From NCBI GenBank assembly GCA_035235625.1, contig CP141144.1, forward strand, positions 35,338,014 to 35,402,013: a stretch of DNA of 64,000 nt. Reading direction: 5' to 3'. The notes under the pieces are model-generated. The model made no database searches. It saw only the letters and a program-made list of their open reading frames with translations, and had not been told where the DNA came from. Every line of letters starts with the position of its first letter. Positions within the stretch are counted from its first letter, which is position 1. A program made the position numbers and the translations under genes. This stretch comes from Saururus chinensis (taxonomy: Eukaryota; Streptophyta; Magnoliopsida; Piperales; Saururaceae). Shown here piece after piece: positions 1-11,820 of this stretch.

Positions 1-400
1 TTAATATTGAAATTAAGTATTAGTTGTGAATTGCAAATTATGGATACAATTATTGACTTTATTTCAATCCGTACCCAATGTCCTTTCCTTCAAGGCCTTG
101 CAAGGGCCTTCCAAATGAAAAAGTGAATTGTTATAATAGAAAACTCAAATCAATGGTAAGTGCTACTTCAAAGAGCCCTTCCAAATTCTTTTAGACTAGT
201 CATTGGTCAGAGGAAGGAAACCACAACTTCATCGATCATTCCACAATGACTTGAATGGTCTCATGCCTCATTCGTGTACAAGATAACTCACAACAAACTT
301 CACCATAATGAGTGCTCATTTCCACTCTAGAATCTCCACAAAATGTAGAGATCATAGCAATTTTGGATGCCCTGACATAACACACCAACAAGTCAGGCAT
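1..400 (-). pseudogene. Ty3/gypsy integrase-like remnant (chromovirus, degenerate)
   Basis: This stretch is clearly similar to 59430-59845, also on the minus strand. The shared text includes the segment around 150-230 and a common end near 375 at the sequence gatgccctgac. In the better copy, the minus strand reads YYNNSF followed by EVLYER and CWAE, which fits the core-to-C-terminal part of plant gypsy integrases (family form FAYNNSY...EALYGR). Here the reading is more broken and no frame survives. It lies just downstream, in minus-strand sense, of the RT remnant at 461-1010. The short distance suggests that RNase H and most of integrase were deleted. The assignment rests on similarity between the two copies and on short residue runs, so it is moderate. 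Confidence 0.45.
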
Positions 401-460
401 CAAACAACACGTTCACTGATATCCCTATTCATACTGCTCCACAAAAACCACCCACATAAC

Positions 461-1010
461 TCATTCAATCAGTCTATAATCATGCCCTATCATATGGGCA
501 GCAAAAATCTTTAGATGTTTGCTCAACGAATACACCATCACTCTTACCTTTGTCGGGTTGTATAGAATGAAGGAATTATAACCCTTCAAATACACCAAAA
601 TGTTGTCATCAATTATCATGAGGAATCTTACCCAAAAGCTTCTAAAACACCACATACATCATATCAATACCTGCTACAGGGTGTTGGTGAGTCCAAATGA
701 CATCAATTGGAACTCGTAATCATCATACCCAGTAAGGCTATCTTAGTATTATCCTCAACACAAACTCAAGTGGCTAATAGCCAAAAGTCAAGTCAATCTT
801 CAAAATATTTTGGGTAACCATAGCTTATTGAAAAAGTCATCCAACCGGAGCATAAACTTATTCTTAAAATTGCTAAGTTAATCATACGGTACCAATGCAT
901 AAATGTAAAGATACAACCTATTTCTTCACTGAAAAAAATAAACTTACCCCCAAGACCATACTCTTGGTGAAACAACGCTCTTAACTATAAGTTAAGAGAC
1001 TTATCCTTGA
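461..1010 (-). pseudogene. Ty3/gypsy reverse transcriptase remnant
   Basis: Reading the minus strand gives the recognisable core of a gypsy-type RNA-dependent DNA polymerase. A stretch reads LMSFGLTN at about 677-720, matching the family motif MPFGLTNAP. It is followed by CFRSFWVRF and then IDDNILVYLKG, which corresponds to the catalytic box IDDILVYS. Both aspartates of the DD pair are still encoded. Upstream, around 790-900, a diverged form of the segment that normally reads KIDLRSGYHQ is visible. Stops and frame changes separate these blocks, so no full enzyme can be made. The order of blocks and the strand fit the adjacent minus-strand LTR at 1985-5568, which would be the 5' LTR of this remnant. 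Confidence 0.7.
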
Positions 1011-1984
1011 GTTCGTTCAAATTGAGCGGGTCATCCCACATGATACCCTAGAGCTAGAGTACACTAAGCACTAACTCAACGAACTCCACTATTCTCTAAG
1101 GCGAAAATCCCAGTAAGTCATTAGGGAACATGTCTATCAAATCCTTTTCAATGTCTAACTCTTTCGACCAAATCCTTGAGACAACTTCTCAATAACTCGC
1201 CAAAGGGCTCTATAACTTTTAGTCAAGCATCGCCCGGACTTAATGGTTCACCCAAAGTATAAAGTTGACCATTTTCAAACACCTTTAATACGACATTTAA
1301 ACCATCAGGGCACACAACCATAACATGTTTCTTATGATGGTCTACCACTACTCATTGAGCAGTCAACTAATCATCAAATCCACATCAAACTTAAGCAGTA
1401 ACCACAACATTCATAAGTGTCATAATAGTTACCTCAAAGACCGTCCAATATCTTGGAGGCTCAAACCCTTCCATTAAGCTATTCTTAACCATGAATCTCT
1501 GGAAGGAGGCGAAAAGATTCTCATCTTTACTACTTACAAACTCCATTTCTTATGGCAAAAGGGATTTCAAATCCTTCAGACAATGAAGGTCGTAGAAATG
1601 TGCTCATCTAGCTCATAAGCTAACCAATTACGAAAAGTACATCTAACATATTTCACCAGTCAAAACATAAGTGGACATAACCACTCTCCAGTCATTTTGA
1701 ATCTACAAAACCTCAACAAGGTGTTTCATAATCTTAGTTTGACACTAGCAACCTTTGGCTATCTTAACAACCATTAAAGGTGCTAGCCAACCTTTTCGAA
1801 ACACAACACATTCCTTAAGCCCATGACTCTCATCAGCAAAAAAATGTGCAATCCAACCTACAAAATCTCTCAGTGGCTATTGCACTTTAGGTCAACTCTT
1901 CCCAAAGGCAAAATGAAATGGAATCAAGGGAAAAAATTCACCTTGACCCCTTCCAAAACAAATTCTTAACTTACTCTAACATGC
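1011..1984 (-). other. Unresolved internal region of the chromovirus remnant
   Basis: About 1 kb lies between the RT remnant and the LTR copy. In minus-strand order this is where gag and protease would be expected. I see no protease D(T/S)G box, zinc knuckle or gag core I can trust, and no open frame over 60 codons. It is best treated as decayed retrotransposon body; part could be unrelated inserted sequence. Confidence 0.35.
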
Positions 1985-4900
1985 CATGATTCTAGTCTTG
2001 CTCAATACCATATGCTTACATACGCTCCTAGTCATGCATAGAACATACTCTTACAATCATACTCAGAACATACTCTTACACATACAATCAAACTCGGAGT
2101 CTTACACTTATAGCCTTGTTCAAAATCTTACAAACTTACTCAGAACATACATACTCGCTCTCACAGTCATACACATACTATCAACCACTAAAGCTCATTA
2201 CAATTAATACTCTCTAGTGTCGAAATGGAAAGGAATGCAATTGATGCATCACCTTAACCTCCAGGGAGTAACTAGGCGCTATGGACTTTTCTGATGGCAA
2301 GGCACACCTATGCTCATGGGGTGCAAGATCAAACAGGTAGGAGCAATTGCATGATACTACTTACCTGAGCGCGCAAACACCCACACTCTAGGGGCCATAC
2401 AACGCAGACAAGGTCCATACAATGCCAACTAAGGGCGGAATCATACAATGCAACTCTTGGGTTAGAATCATACAATGTCATTCTTGGGCAGCATCATATA
2501 GTGCCAACTAAGGGAAGAAAGATACAATGCTCTCAATAGAGCATCAAACGTTTGGACTTAATACAACACAGAGAAAATCAAAACATACAACTCTCTCAAT
2601 AGAGCATTAGACATCGGGTGCTCAAATATAGCACATAGACATCCAACAGGATAAACACCATTGTAAGACATGAGAAATGCTTAGCCAAACTCATTATCGA
2701 CTACCTCAAACTCGAAACTTAATCCATCGAAACTTTCAGGTCTCAAACTCATAATGCTATCATTAGCTTTGCTTATAATTCAAGTTTGAATTAAGTAAGT
2801 TATGGGGTACAATTATGACATAAAAACACTCAATCATGCAGTCCTCCACTGATCAAATTGAAGCTGAGCTTGATCCAAAACCATAGTTTGTTAGGGTAGC
2901 CTGATCCAAAACCCTACTTTGTTAGGGTAGCAGACTTAACCCATCAAACTCATATCATAACTCACCCTACACCAAATTCTTACATGTTCTTACATAGTTC
3001 ACCATCCACCTTATGGCCAAATCATCATACTCAAAAGTCATCAAACTGAGCTCCTTAGATCCAACCCCCATTAGCACCCTCTTACATATACCTCGTTTAT
3101 TATTCTTAGTTTTCATTTCATAATATATATGCTATGCTTGTACAATTATGCAAAACTCTTATTGTCGGACAATCACCCATAAGGCTCCAAGCCTAAGTCC
3201 TCTTACTTACTAAACCCCCAACGTTTGCTACAAACCATACGAAATTCATCCCAAACTTAGCCCGTCAGACTTACATCATCCACCTTCCGTCATATGGTTA
3301 GAGGTCCACAACAAATCCATACAGAACCCTCAATCACCTCTTACCGACCATCGCTCATGTAATTGCCCATACCCTTCATACAGGCACATAGGCATCATAC
3401 ATATGTATGTCAATCACACATACTTATAACATACACATAATTTTATACATAGCATACTAACATACTCGCTAGCCATCACTAGCATACACATAATCCGCAT
3501 ACATCAAACATACTTTTAACTCACATGCATGTCACATGCATTTTAAACATACCATATAATCATGCTTACATGCACCTCATGCAATCAGATCGTTATTTAG
3601 CATCCAACGCTTTGAATCATATAATCCTAGTTGCGCATTTAAAACATTTTGTCATGAAATTACAAGTTCAAAGCTCCCCTACCTCGTAAACCATGATGTT
3701 TGATGGTGAGTAGACAACTGTCGTGGCAGCAGAGTTGGCGGCCAAAAACAACACCAAGTTGAAAGAGCTGCTATCCTGAGGTTTAGGAAGTGCCAAAAAT
3801 AATCGCGGCCAAACGAGGGTTAAATAAATCAATGTGGAAAAATCTGCGATCCATGAAGGCACATTAAGGGAGGTTGGGATAAATAGTTGTGCCAATGAGT
3901 GGCGGTGCGACTAGAAGTCAAGGGTGGACTAAATGAAAGTCAGCCGGTAGCAAAGAAGCACTTGACCAGCTATAAGACACCAAAATTGGCCGTGGATAGC
4001 ACCCAACGACGACAATTTTTTGTTGACTATGGACCGCCTTTGGGGTGGAGGATGTGAGGCGAAGCTCGAGGATGGCAGAGAGGTTGAGATCTCTGATGAT
4101 CAAATTAATCGGTGGCAAAGCAAGCCGATGGTTAGGCAGCGTAAAAAAGGCACTTATACCCTAAATATATATGCATGGCCACTTTCATACTCGGCAAAGA
4201 GGGCCACCTGAGGGGAAGAGTGATAGATAATAATGGCCTGTGGCCCAAAAGGGATACAAAGATAGGGCTAGGATGTGGTGGCAGATCGATGCGGCGACAC
4301 CACCAACTGTCACCCACAACCAAAATAATTGGTATGTGCATATGTGCATCTTCAATGTAAAAGGGTGATGGGGTGTCTCAGGGTTGAGTAGTGGGGAAGC
4401 AAAGTCCACGGAGATACAAAGCTGACCCCAGGGCTTTCCAGAGGCCAATTGGCGAAGGAGGCATCATAATGGAAAAGCGGCTGAAGAGCAAAGAAGAACA
4501 ATAGGGGCAAAATGGGGTCAAAAACTATAACCCCCTGCTTACACTGGATCGAGGTAGGCCAAACAAAGTGTGTTCAGAGTCTGCCCAATTGCCAGTAGCA
4601 TAAAATGTATTGAAGGCATACACTTTGGGTCGTCGAGCCAAAAACATTGTTTTTCAAATAGTTCAGATTAGCAGGGTTGAGGAGATGGAGTGTAGTGGAG
4701 GACAGCATGGGTATAGAGTCAACAGGGCTGGTCTAGGGTGGTGGCCTTACCTTCGCCAACCCAAGGACAATTGGAAGGAGGTGGTTAGGAAGCCGGAGGG
4801 TAGCCGAAAACACACTGGTGACTCCAAAAATGAAATTGACAGTGAGAAAGAAAAACCATGGAAAATATTGGCACCTCGTGGAGAAGCGAGGAGTGGGTGG

Positions 4901-5568
4901 CGATGTCAATGGCCAGTGCCTCTGGAATCCTAGCGGCTAGACGAAGCTATGTCCAGTGGAGACCAATGACAAATGACAACAAAATATGCTCTGATGACCC
5001 AATTCCAATGAAACAAGTTGAAAACTGATGGAAAACACCAGTAGCTTGTGGAGGAGCCAGGAGGGAATGGCGGCAGTCGTAGAGGGTACCAATGGACTCA
5101 TGTCAACATGGCAAAGTGGATTCTGGTAAGAAGAGACACAAGAGGAACAACGGAGGGTCTGAAATCGCTCTTAGGTTTCTATTCAACTCTTCTGGATGTT
5201 CTGGACATCTCAAAACATCTAGAACACAGTCGTGGCTTTCATCCATGGCCCGTTCCTATTATATTATATTTTTTCTTCCTTCCTTCTCACACACTGTTGC
5301 ACCTTTTTAAGTGTCACTCCACTTACTTACTCATCATTTTACTTCCTTGAGTGTTGGTAACTAACATCTTATGGGCCTTGTAACTAACATTTGTGCAGAA
5401 AAGATATGTGATGCATAGAAGCCCAATAGCCGCGACTAGGCCCCACACCTGAATAGGGGTAATACATAAAAATAAATATGTCAAGGCATTACATTTTTCT
5501 TCCTAAAATGATCATAAAAAAAAGCAAGAAAATAACAAAACAATCATAGAAAAAATAGGGACATTATA
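1985..5568 (-). repeat. Long chromovirus LTR, copy A (minus strand, degenerate)
   Basis: This block matches the intact solo LTR at 40232-45156 in reverse orientation, segment by segment. Examples are the catgatactacttacctgag tract near 2352, the block of actctctcaatagagcat near 2585, the 3240-3300 tract, and the constant tract around 3650-3720. Its far end reads gggacattata at 5558-5568, the reverse of TATAATGTCCC, against TGTAAGGTCCC in the intact LTR. The TG terminus is therefore mutated. It is about 1.3 kb shorter than the intact copy, lacks a clear opposite terminus near 1985, and shows no target duplication. The many short open frames here are not conserved in frame with the other copies and look non-coding. 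Confidence 0.7.
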
Positions 5569-5854
5569 GGAACACAAGAGAACTACATCAATTTGAGACT
5601 TATAAATTCAAGTAGAGATAAAATTAATTTGTTTAGGGTGGATTTGATGCCTTGGCGCCCTTTTACTTTAATTTTTCATTAGGCTTTTAGGCATTTTAAT
5701 TGATTGAAATCCATTTATTTACCTAAATTAGTTAATTAATATTTTAGATTTAGTTGAATTGATTCAATCCTCATGGGATTGAGCTCGTTTAGACAGTTTT
5801 CTACTTTTGATTCATGCACTTGCTAGTAAATAGTAAAATTTTACATCAAGTGTT
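5569..5854 (+). repeat. Probable truncated 5' LTR of Athila-like element 1
   Basis: This 286 bp stretch precedes a decayed tRNA-Asp-type primer site. It ends in tttacatca just before that site, compatible with the CA terminus of an LTR. It starts abruptly at the end of the minus-strand chromovirus LTR. It does not obviously resemble the 1.43 kb Athila LTRs elsewhere in the window, so it is either a different LTR subfamily or very diverged. The call rests on position only. Confidence 0.4.
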
Positions 5855-5872
5855 CGACACCATTGCTAGGGA
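5855..5872 (+). promoter_or_regulatory. Decayed tRNA-Asp-type primer binding site
   Basis: The 18 bases CGACACCATTGCTAGGGA align without gaps to the intact site TGGCGCCGTTGCCGGGGA at 47561-47578. Twelve positions match and all six differences are transitions, as expected from decay of methylated cytosines. The site would have annealed the 3' end of a tRNA to prime minus-strand DNA synthesis. It lies about 1.15 kb upstream of the gag remnant, a plausible leader length for Athila-type elements. Confidence 0.6.
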
Positions 5873-7019
5873 TTGACTGATGATTCAACCAAGTTCTATG
5901 ATTTTACTTATCATAATTCTTAACTTTAGGGATTTTCATTAGTTTATCTATCATTAGGTTCTAATTTATCTTGATTTTTGTGTCTTTGTAAGACTGTCAT
6001 TTAGGAGATAAAAGTAGGAGCAAGTGGAAAGGGGCAGTGAACAAAATCTTGCAACAAATTGACAAACTGATTTCCAATTTGGGAAAGTAGATCAAAAGAC
6101 AACTTTAAATTCATGATTGCATGATGTTTGATAACTGATATTGCTGAAATTCTTGCTCCATGGCATTAAAATTTAATAATGCATGTTCAAGCAAGATAAG
6201 GATAATTTTTTTCATTTAGATTGTTTATATATGCATGTTGCTATTCCTGTTGATAATGTTTTTGTTTTGATTGCGTAACTACTTGCTTGCTGATTTTTGG
6301 ATTGCACTTGTTGCAAATTCAATAATTAAATATATGCACTTGCTAAGAAATAGGTCACATCTTAAAAGCCAGTCTTTCTACCCGGTGAATCTAAAGTAAA
6401 CTTTCACAAGTTTCTTGCATGTCTTGCCAAAAATTCCACTTTACTGAAAAATTGCAGCACATAGTCATATTGTTTGCGATTTAATTTGAACCAATTGTCT
6501 TTCTACTATTCATTTTTGAAGGATATAGGTTAACATTTGAATGTTTTAGCATGATGATGATTGATTGTGTGACTTAATTTGCTAGAATTACTTGTTACCT
6601 TTTCATTTGCAAGTGCGTTAATAAGTTTTAGTTTGAGGTTAAATTTTCAACTCTCCTAGCCTTTATTTGTTTTGCTTCTTTTTTTAGTTTAATCTGCCTT
6701 GTCATAATTGGGTTTCTAGTCTCTAGTATATTTCTTTTGTAGTTTCTTATTTTATGCATAGTTGTTGGTCAACTGGTGAAGAGACTGTTTGACTTTGAAA
6801 TTTAAAGAACTCTTAGGCAAAGACTAAGACAAAAAATGGACTTAGTAAATAAAATTGTTGAGAGGAAAACTGGGGGAGTAAGAAAAAACACTAAAAGATT
6901 GTTCAACACCTATTCAATTTAATTCAGTCTATTGTATTGTGTTGCTACCTACTATGACAATACACTTTGAATTAAAACAAGGTGTCATGCAATTTGTCCT
7001 ACATTCTATAGTGTAGGAA

Positions 7020-8330
7020 AGGAATATCCATACCACCATGTCAAGGAGTTCCTAGACATTTGTGCCACATTCAAATTCCAAAACTTTTATGAGGATTGCA
7101 TTAGATTTCCCCTATTTCACTTTTTCCTTGAAAGATAAGGCAAAAGCTTGGCTCACTTTTTTTGAAGTAGGAACTATCACCAATTGGGAGAAATTGTCGA
7201 AGAAATTACTAAACAAATTATTTCTTGTTCATAAAACCAATGTCCTTAGTAGAGAAATTAAAAAATTTATTTAAAAATGGTGAATATTGAACCTAATCAT
7301 TAAGTGTCCCCACCATGGATTTGAGAAGTGGCAACAAGTATAATACTTTAATGATGTTTGACACCTCAAAACCAATGAATAGTTTATGCTGCTAGTAGTG
7401 GGACATTCATGACAAAAATTGATACTAAAGCATGGCAATGTTTTGAAACTCTAAGTGAAAATTCTTTGCAATGGGATTATTCCAGTAGAGTTGACAGAAA
7501 CTCCCAACCTCTTAAGAGACCTGGTATATATGAAGTAGGAAATTCTCTTAATTTCCTATCCAAGATAGAGTGTTTGACACAAAACGTAAATGCTTTAGTA
7601 TTGTATGGGGGGATCCACATGTCATCCCCAGCACCATATGCTCTAGCCCTGGCCACTCTACCCATGATTGCCTTTCTAGTGCAACATTCCCTAATTATTT
7701 CAATGACCAACCAATGCAGTTAATACCTTCCCAAGACCTGCCAACAACCCATATTATGACGCATACAACCCAGGTTGGGCTAGGCACCATAATTTTACTT
7801 GTCAAAGGGCCCACATCAACGAGGACCTCCAGGGTACCCTCCTTGTCAGTCATACACTCTCCTCAGGTTGAGCCATTCATCTTTGCACAACCTCAGAAAC
7901 CATCCCATGAGCACTTGCAATGTTGGAACTTCAAATTGGTCAACTTCCATCTGCATGGAGAGGGAAAATGTCAAATTTCCATGTCAAATAATAGAAAACC
8001 CCAAGGGACAATATGGAGTCGGCTCAAACTCTAGTCATGTCCAATTCCATGATGAAGCCAATGCCATATCCACCCTTAGAAGTAGCAAACATGCTGACAA
8101 CAAAGTAGAAATGCCTAACAATGGCTTCAAATATGTGTTAGAAGAATGTAAGGAGGAAGAAAGTGATGTTAGACCAGCTCAAAGTGGAGAGAGTTCAAAG
8201 ATTTACCTAGGACCTTTACCTTTTTTGGGTTTACTCCTATGGCTGATTATGTGCCGAAAGCTCATTTTCCTTAAAGACTGGCCATGGGTAAACAAGGAAT
8301 CCACTTTAATGAGATGATAAAAATGTTCAA
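7020..8330 (+). pseudogene. Athila-type gag remnant (element 1)
   Basis: The Retrotrans_gag core is readable in shifting frames. It begins HHVKEFLDICATF near 7035, continues as FYEDCIRFPLFHF with LKDKAKAWLTFF near 7130, and then TNWEKLSKKLLNKLF. A later block at 7415-7570 (AWQCFETLSEN...QWDYSSR, IYEVGN) fits the segment of Athila gag that precedes the variable linker. At about 8060-8110 STLRSSKHADNK matches the TLRSGK linker before protease; element 2 has the same motif near 49355. Gag normally forms the virus-like particle in the cytoplasm. Several frameshifts and stops break the frame. No zinc knuckle is evident. Confidence 0.75.
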
Positions 8331-8340
8331 GAAATTCTAA

Positions 8341-8990
8341 ATGAATATTCCATTACTCGATGCCATCAAGCAAGTTCTTGCTTATGCCAAATTCCTTAAA
8401 GACCTTTACACCCTAAAAAGGAAAATGAATGATCACAAAAAGTCTTTCTTACTGAACAATTTACCTCCATCCTTCAGCGAAATACTCCACCTAAGTTTAA
8501 AGACCTTGGTTGCCCCACCATTTCTTGTGTCATTTGAGCATACCATAGAGAGGGCATTACTTGACTTAGCTGCTAGTGTTAGCTTTCTACCTTATTTTGT
8601 TTATGAGCAACTTCGGTTAGGAGAACTGAAACCAACCACAATAACACTACAACTTGTTGATAGATTTGCCAAAGTCCCACGTGGTATTATTGATGATGTT
8701 TTGATCAAGGTTGATAAACTTTTCTTCCTTGTAGACTTCATTGCCTTAGATACACAACCAATTTCAAATGTCAATAGTTAGATCCCTATAATCCTAGGGC
8801 TATCTTTTTTGGCTACATCCAATGCCATCATCAATTGTGGGAATGGGGTCATGAAGTTGTCCTTAGGAAATTTGATAGGAAAACTCAATGCTTTTAATAA
8901 TAGACAACAATCCTCTGAGTCGAATGAGTTGTACACGAACTCAATGTTTTTAATAATAGACAACAATCCCCAGAGTCGAATGAGTTGTAT
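8341..8990 (+). pseudogene. Athila-type aspartic protease remnant (element 1)
   Basis: An open stretch at 8341-8781 aligns with the protease of element 2 (49660-50060). It keeps ALLDLAASVSFLPY, RLGELKPTTITLQL, PRGIIDDVLIKVDK and FLVDFIALDTQP. The catalytic box, DLGAS or DLGVS in relatives, reads DLAAS here: the aspartate remains but the following glycine is changed, which should disrupt the flap-side turn. The frame stops at 8781. The tail (LGLSFLATSNAIINCGNGVMKL) continues in another frame to about 8890. A duplicated segment around 8895-8985 (aaaactcaatgcttttaataatagacaacaatcc, then a second similar run) adds another lesion. Confidence 0.8.
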
Positions 8991-9439
8991 GTAGTGCATA
9001 TGATTAAAAATTTTGTGCAAGAATCCTTCTTACATTTTCCTCTGATTACCCTACCAAGCTTGTTTGACTCATTTCGGTGTAGACTTTGATATAGATGGGT
9101 CCATTAGGGAAAAAAACTCATTGCTTGATTCCACCCCAATCTTGGATCCAAACACATGGATAACCAAAGTCGAACTTTGCCAATTCCCAAGTCTAGGCTT
9201 GTCCCATCCATTGAATAAACACCAAAACATGAGCTGAACCAATTACTCGAAACCCCTAAATATGCCTTTTTAGGTCCTTTGGCACCTTGCTTGTTATAAT
9301 TCCTTCCGACCTTGATTCAGAATAGGAGGGTAAGCTACTTAGTGTTCTTCTAGAACATAAGATAACTTAGGGTGGACAATAGTGTATATGTAGGGAACAA
9401 GCCCTCCACCTGTGAGATGCAATGCAAGCTTAACCCTAA

Positions 9440-10100
9440 CATGTACTTGGGTTAGTCTAGTTCAGGTTGTTCCCAAAAACTAACAATGATGAGTTAGTGT
9501 CCACCCAAATGACCACTGAATGGCGAGTGTGTATTGACTATCGAGAACTGAACTTAGTCACAAGGAAAGATCACTTCCCTCTTCCATTTATTGACCAAAT
9601 GCTTGAGAGGTTGGCTGGCCATAATTATTATTACTTCTTGATGGCTATTTAGGCTACAATCAAATTCCCATTGCTCTAGAGGATCAAGAGAACACAACTT
9701 TAACATGTCCTTTATACCTATGCTTATCACCAGATGCCATTTGGGTTTGTTTAATGCACCCACCATTTTGCAGTGGTCCATTTTGAGTATATTCTCAAAT
9801 ATTGTTTAATATTTCTTGAAGTTTTCATGGACAAATTTTTTGTGTTTGGGTCCTCCTCAAAGGAATTTTCGCATCATTTGTCTCTTGTTCTGGCAAGGTG
9901 TAAAGAAACAAATCTTGTGCTGAATTGGGAGAAATGCCACTTTATGGTTCGCTAAGGAATAGTACTTGGACATGTTATTTCAAGTAGGGGCATTGGGATT
10001 GAAAAGGCCAAATTCGACTTAACTTCTAGTCTCCCTCAACTGACGATGGTGAAGGAAGTCATATCCTTTCTTGGCCATGCTAGGTTTTTTAGGATATTCA
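9440..10100 (+). pseudogene. Athila-type reverse transcriptase remnant (element 1)
   Basis: The polymerase core is recognisable: [19 protein letters not shown] and [15 protein letters not shown] at 9520-9620, then MPFGL.NAPT in a shifted frame near 9735, and FLEVFMDKFFVFG at 9815-9850. The catalytic FMDD seen in element 2 reads FMDK, so the second metal-binding aspartate is lost. LVLNWEKCHFMV follows. The connection segment MVKEVISFLGHARFFR...FIKNFS continues at 10046-10115. At least three stops or frameshifts lie within the domain. The upstream stretch 9030-9440 corresponds to the protease-RT spacer and carries no open frame. Confidence 0.8.
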
Positions 10101-10500
10101 TTAAAAACTTTAGCAATGATGTTGCTTTTGTCTTTGAGGATGCATGTTTGCATGTTCACACAAGCTTATACAAGTCTTATCATCTACCCCCATCCTTCAA
10201 TCATCTGGTTGGAATTTACCTTTTGAGCTTATGTGTGATGCATCCAATTATGCAGTTTGAGCTATTTTAGGGCAAATGGCGATTTCAATTCCTCATGTCA
10301 TTTATTATGCTAGTTGAACTCTCAATGATACTCAAGTACTCCACCATTTAAAAGGAGTTTTTGAATGTAGTATTTGCTCTAGACAAGTTCTAATCATATC
10401 TCTTTGGATCGAAAGTAATAGTGTTTTTAGATGAAAAAAGATTCTAAAAGTGTATTAGCTGACCACCTATCTAGGCTCATTGTAGAGTCGGTCAATGACC
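10101..10500 (+). pseudogene. RNase H remnant with internal deletion (element 1)
   Basis: The first RNase H motif reads MCDASNYAV then a stop near 10235-10255 (family form CDASDYAVGAVL), and YYAS.TLND follows at about 10305. The segment that carries the last catalytic aspartate (TDHAALKYL in relatives) is missing. Sequence passes from VIVFLD near 10420 almost directly to VLADHLSRL near 10460. Element 2 has about 120 bases between the same landmarks and element 1 about 36, so roughly 85 bases are gone. This domain would have degraded the RNA strand during reverse transcription. Confidence 0.65.
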
Positions 10501-10559
10501 CCTTGCCCTTGAATGACTCTTTCTCTTATAAACAACTTCTAGTGGTATCGTAGTTACCT

Positions 10560-11820
10560 TGGCATGCCGATATAGTCGATTATCTTGTTACCGCTCAACT
10601 TCATGAACATTGGACTAAGCAAGATAAATCTAAATTCTTTGCTGTGGTTAAGCATTTCTTTTGGGATGATTCATCCTTGTTTAAGTATTGCCAAGATCAG
10701 GTCATTAAGAGATGTGTGTCACAAATTGAGGTTCATATTATTATTTCCATTTGCCATGCATATTGTGGTGGTCATTTGGGTGACAAGAAGATTACTTTAA
10801 AGATCTTGCAATATGGTTTCTATTAGCCTACACTTTTTATAGACACACATGATTTTTGTACTAAGTGTGACTGATGCCAACGTGCAGGTACTATCTCTCG
10901 TAGAAACATGATAGCCCTTACTATCATTCTTATTGTTGAACTATTTGATGTTTGAGTTATTGACTTCATGGACCCATTTCCCCGATCGTTTGGTTATTTG
11001 TGCATCATTGTTGTTATTGATTATATGTCCAAGTGGGTTGAGGTAGTTCCATGCAAAAGGTTGTAGTTCGGTTCTTGAAAGAAAATATTTTTTCTCATTT
11101 TGGTACTCCTCATACAATTATAAGTGATGGAGCTACTCAGTTTTTTAATAAAGCATTTGATTCATTAATGAAAAAGTATTCCATCACTCATAAAATTATG
11201 ACCCCTTTTCATCGACAAATAATTGATCAAGTAAAAGTTTCCAATAGGGAGATTAAATACATTATAGAGAAAACGGTTTGATTTGACCGTAAGGAATAGT
11301 TGGAACAATTAAATGATGCTCTTTGGGCTTATCAAACAATGTGTAAAACTCCAATTAGAATGTCTCCCTATAGAGTTGTCTTTGGGAAAGCTTGTCATTT
11401 ACCTGTGGAATTGGAACTTCATGCTTATTAGGCTATCAAAGCTTTTAACTTTTATATGTGCAAAGGTCACATCGTAAATTGTAACTCAATGAGTTGGAAT
11501 AGATGCACAATGATTCTTATGAGAATGCAAAAATATATAAGGAAAGGACAATAGTGTTTCATGATATATCCATCATGTGCAAGTCCTTTGTGCCTAATCA
11601 AAAAGTAATGTTATACAATTCGAGCTTGCTCCCCTTTCCCAGAAATATATGTTCTAGATTTTCTATTCCCTTTATTGTGACACAAGTGTTTCCCCATGGG
11701 GCAATTGAGATCCAAATCCCTAAAGATGGCAGTATTTTCGAGGTTAATGGTCAAAGGTTCAAACCATACCTTGAGGAAGTAATTGATAAGGATGAGATAA
11801 TAGAGGATAGCTCCAATTGA
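10560..11820 (+). pseudogene. Athila-type integrase remnant (element 1), catalytic Glu changed to Lys
   Basis: The N-terminal zinc-binding region survives as CHAYCGGHLGDKK near 10755 followed by FCTKCD.CQRAGTISRRN near 10855-10905. The catalytic core shows FGTPHTIISDGATQFFNKAF at 11097-11156. The second catalytic aspartate is codon 11126-11128. Exactly 35 residues later, at codon 11234-11236, the family glutamate (QVEVSNREIK) is replaced by lysine (QVKVSNREIK). Spacing is therefore the normal D(35)E but the third metal ligand is lost. The C-terminal region is readable to IEIQIPKDGSIFEVNGQRFKP... ending at 11820. Stops at 10825, 11281 and elsewhere break the frame. Confidence 0.8.

Noticed and set aside
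4610-5350. Possible small genes of 100-107 codons
   Set aside because: They lie in LTR copy A, without conservation in copy B or the intact LTR, and carry no recognisable domain.
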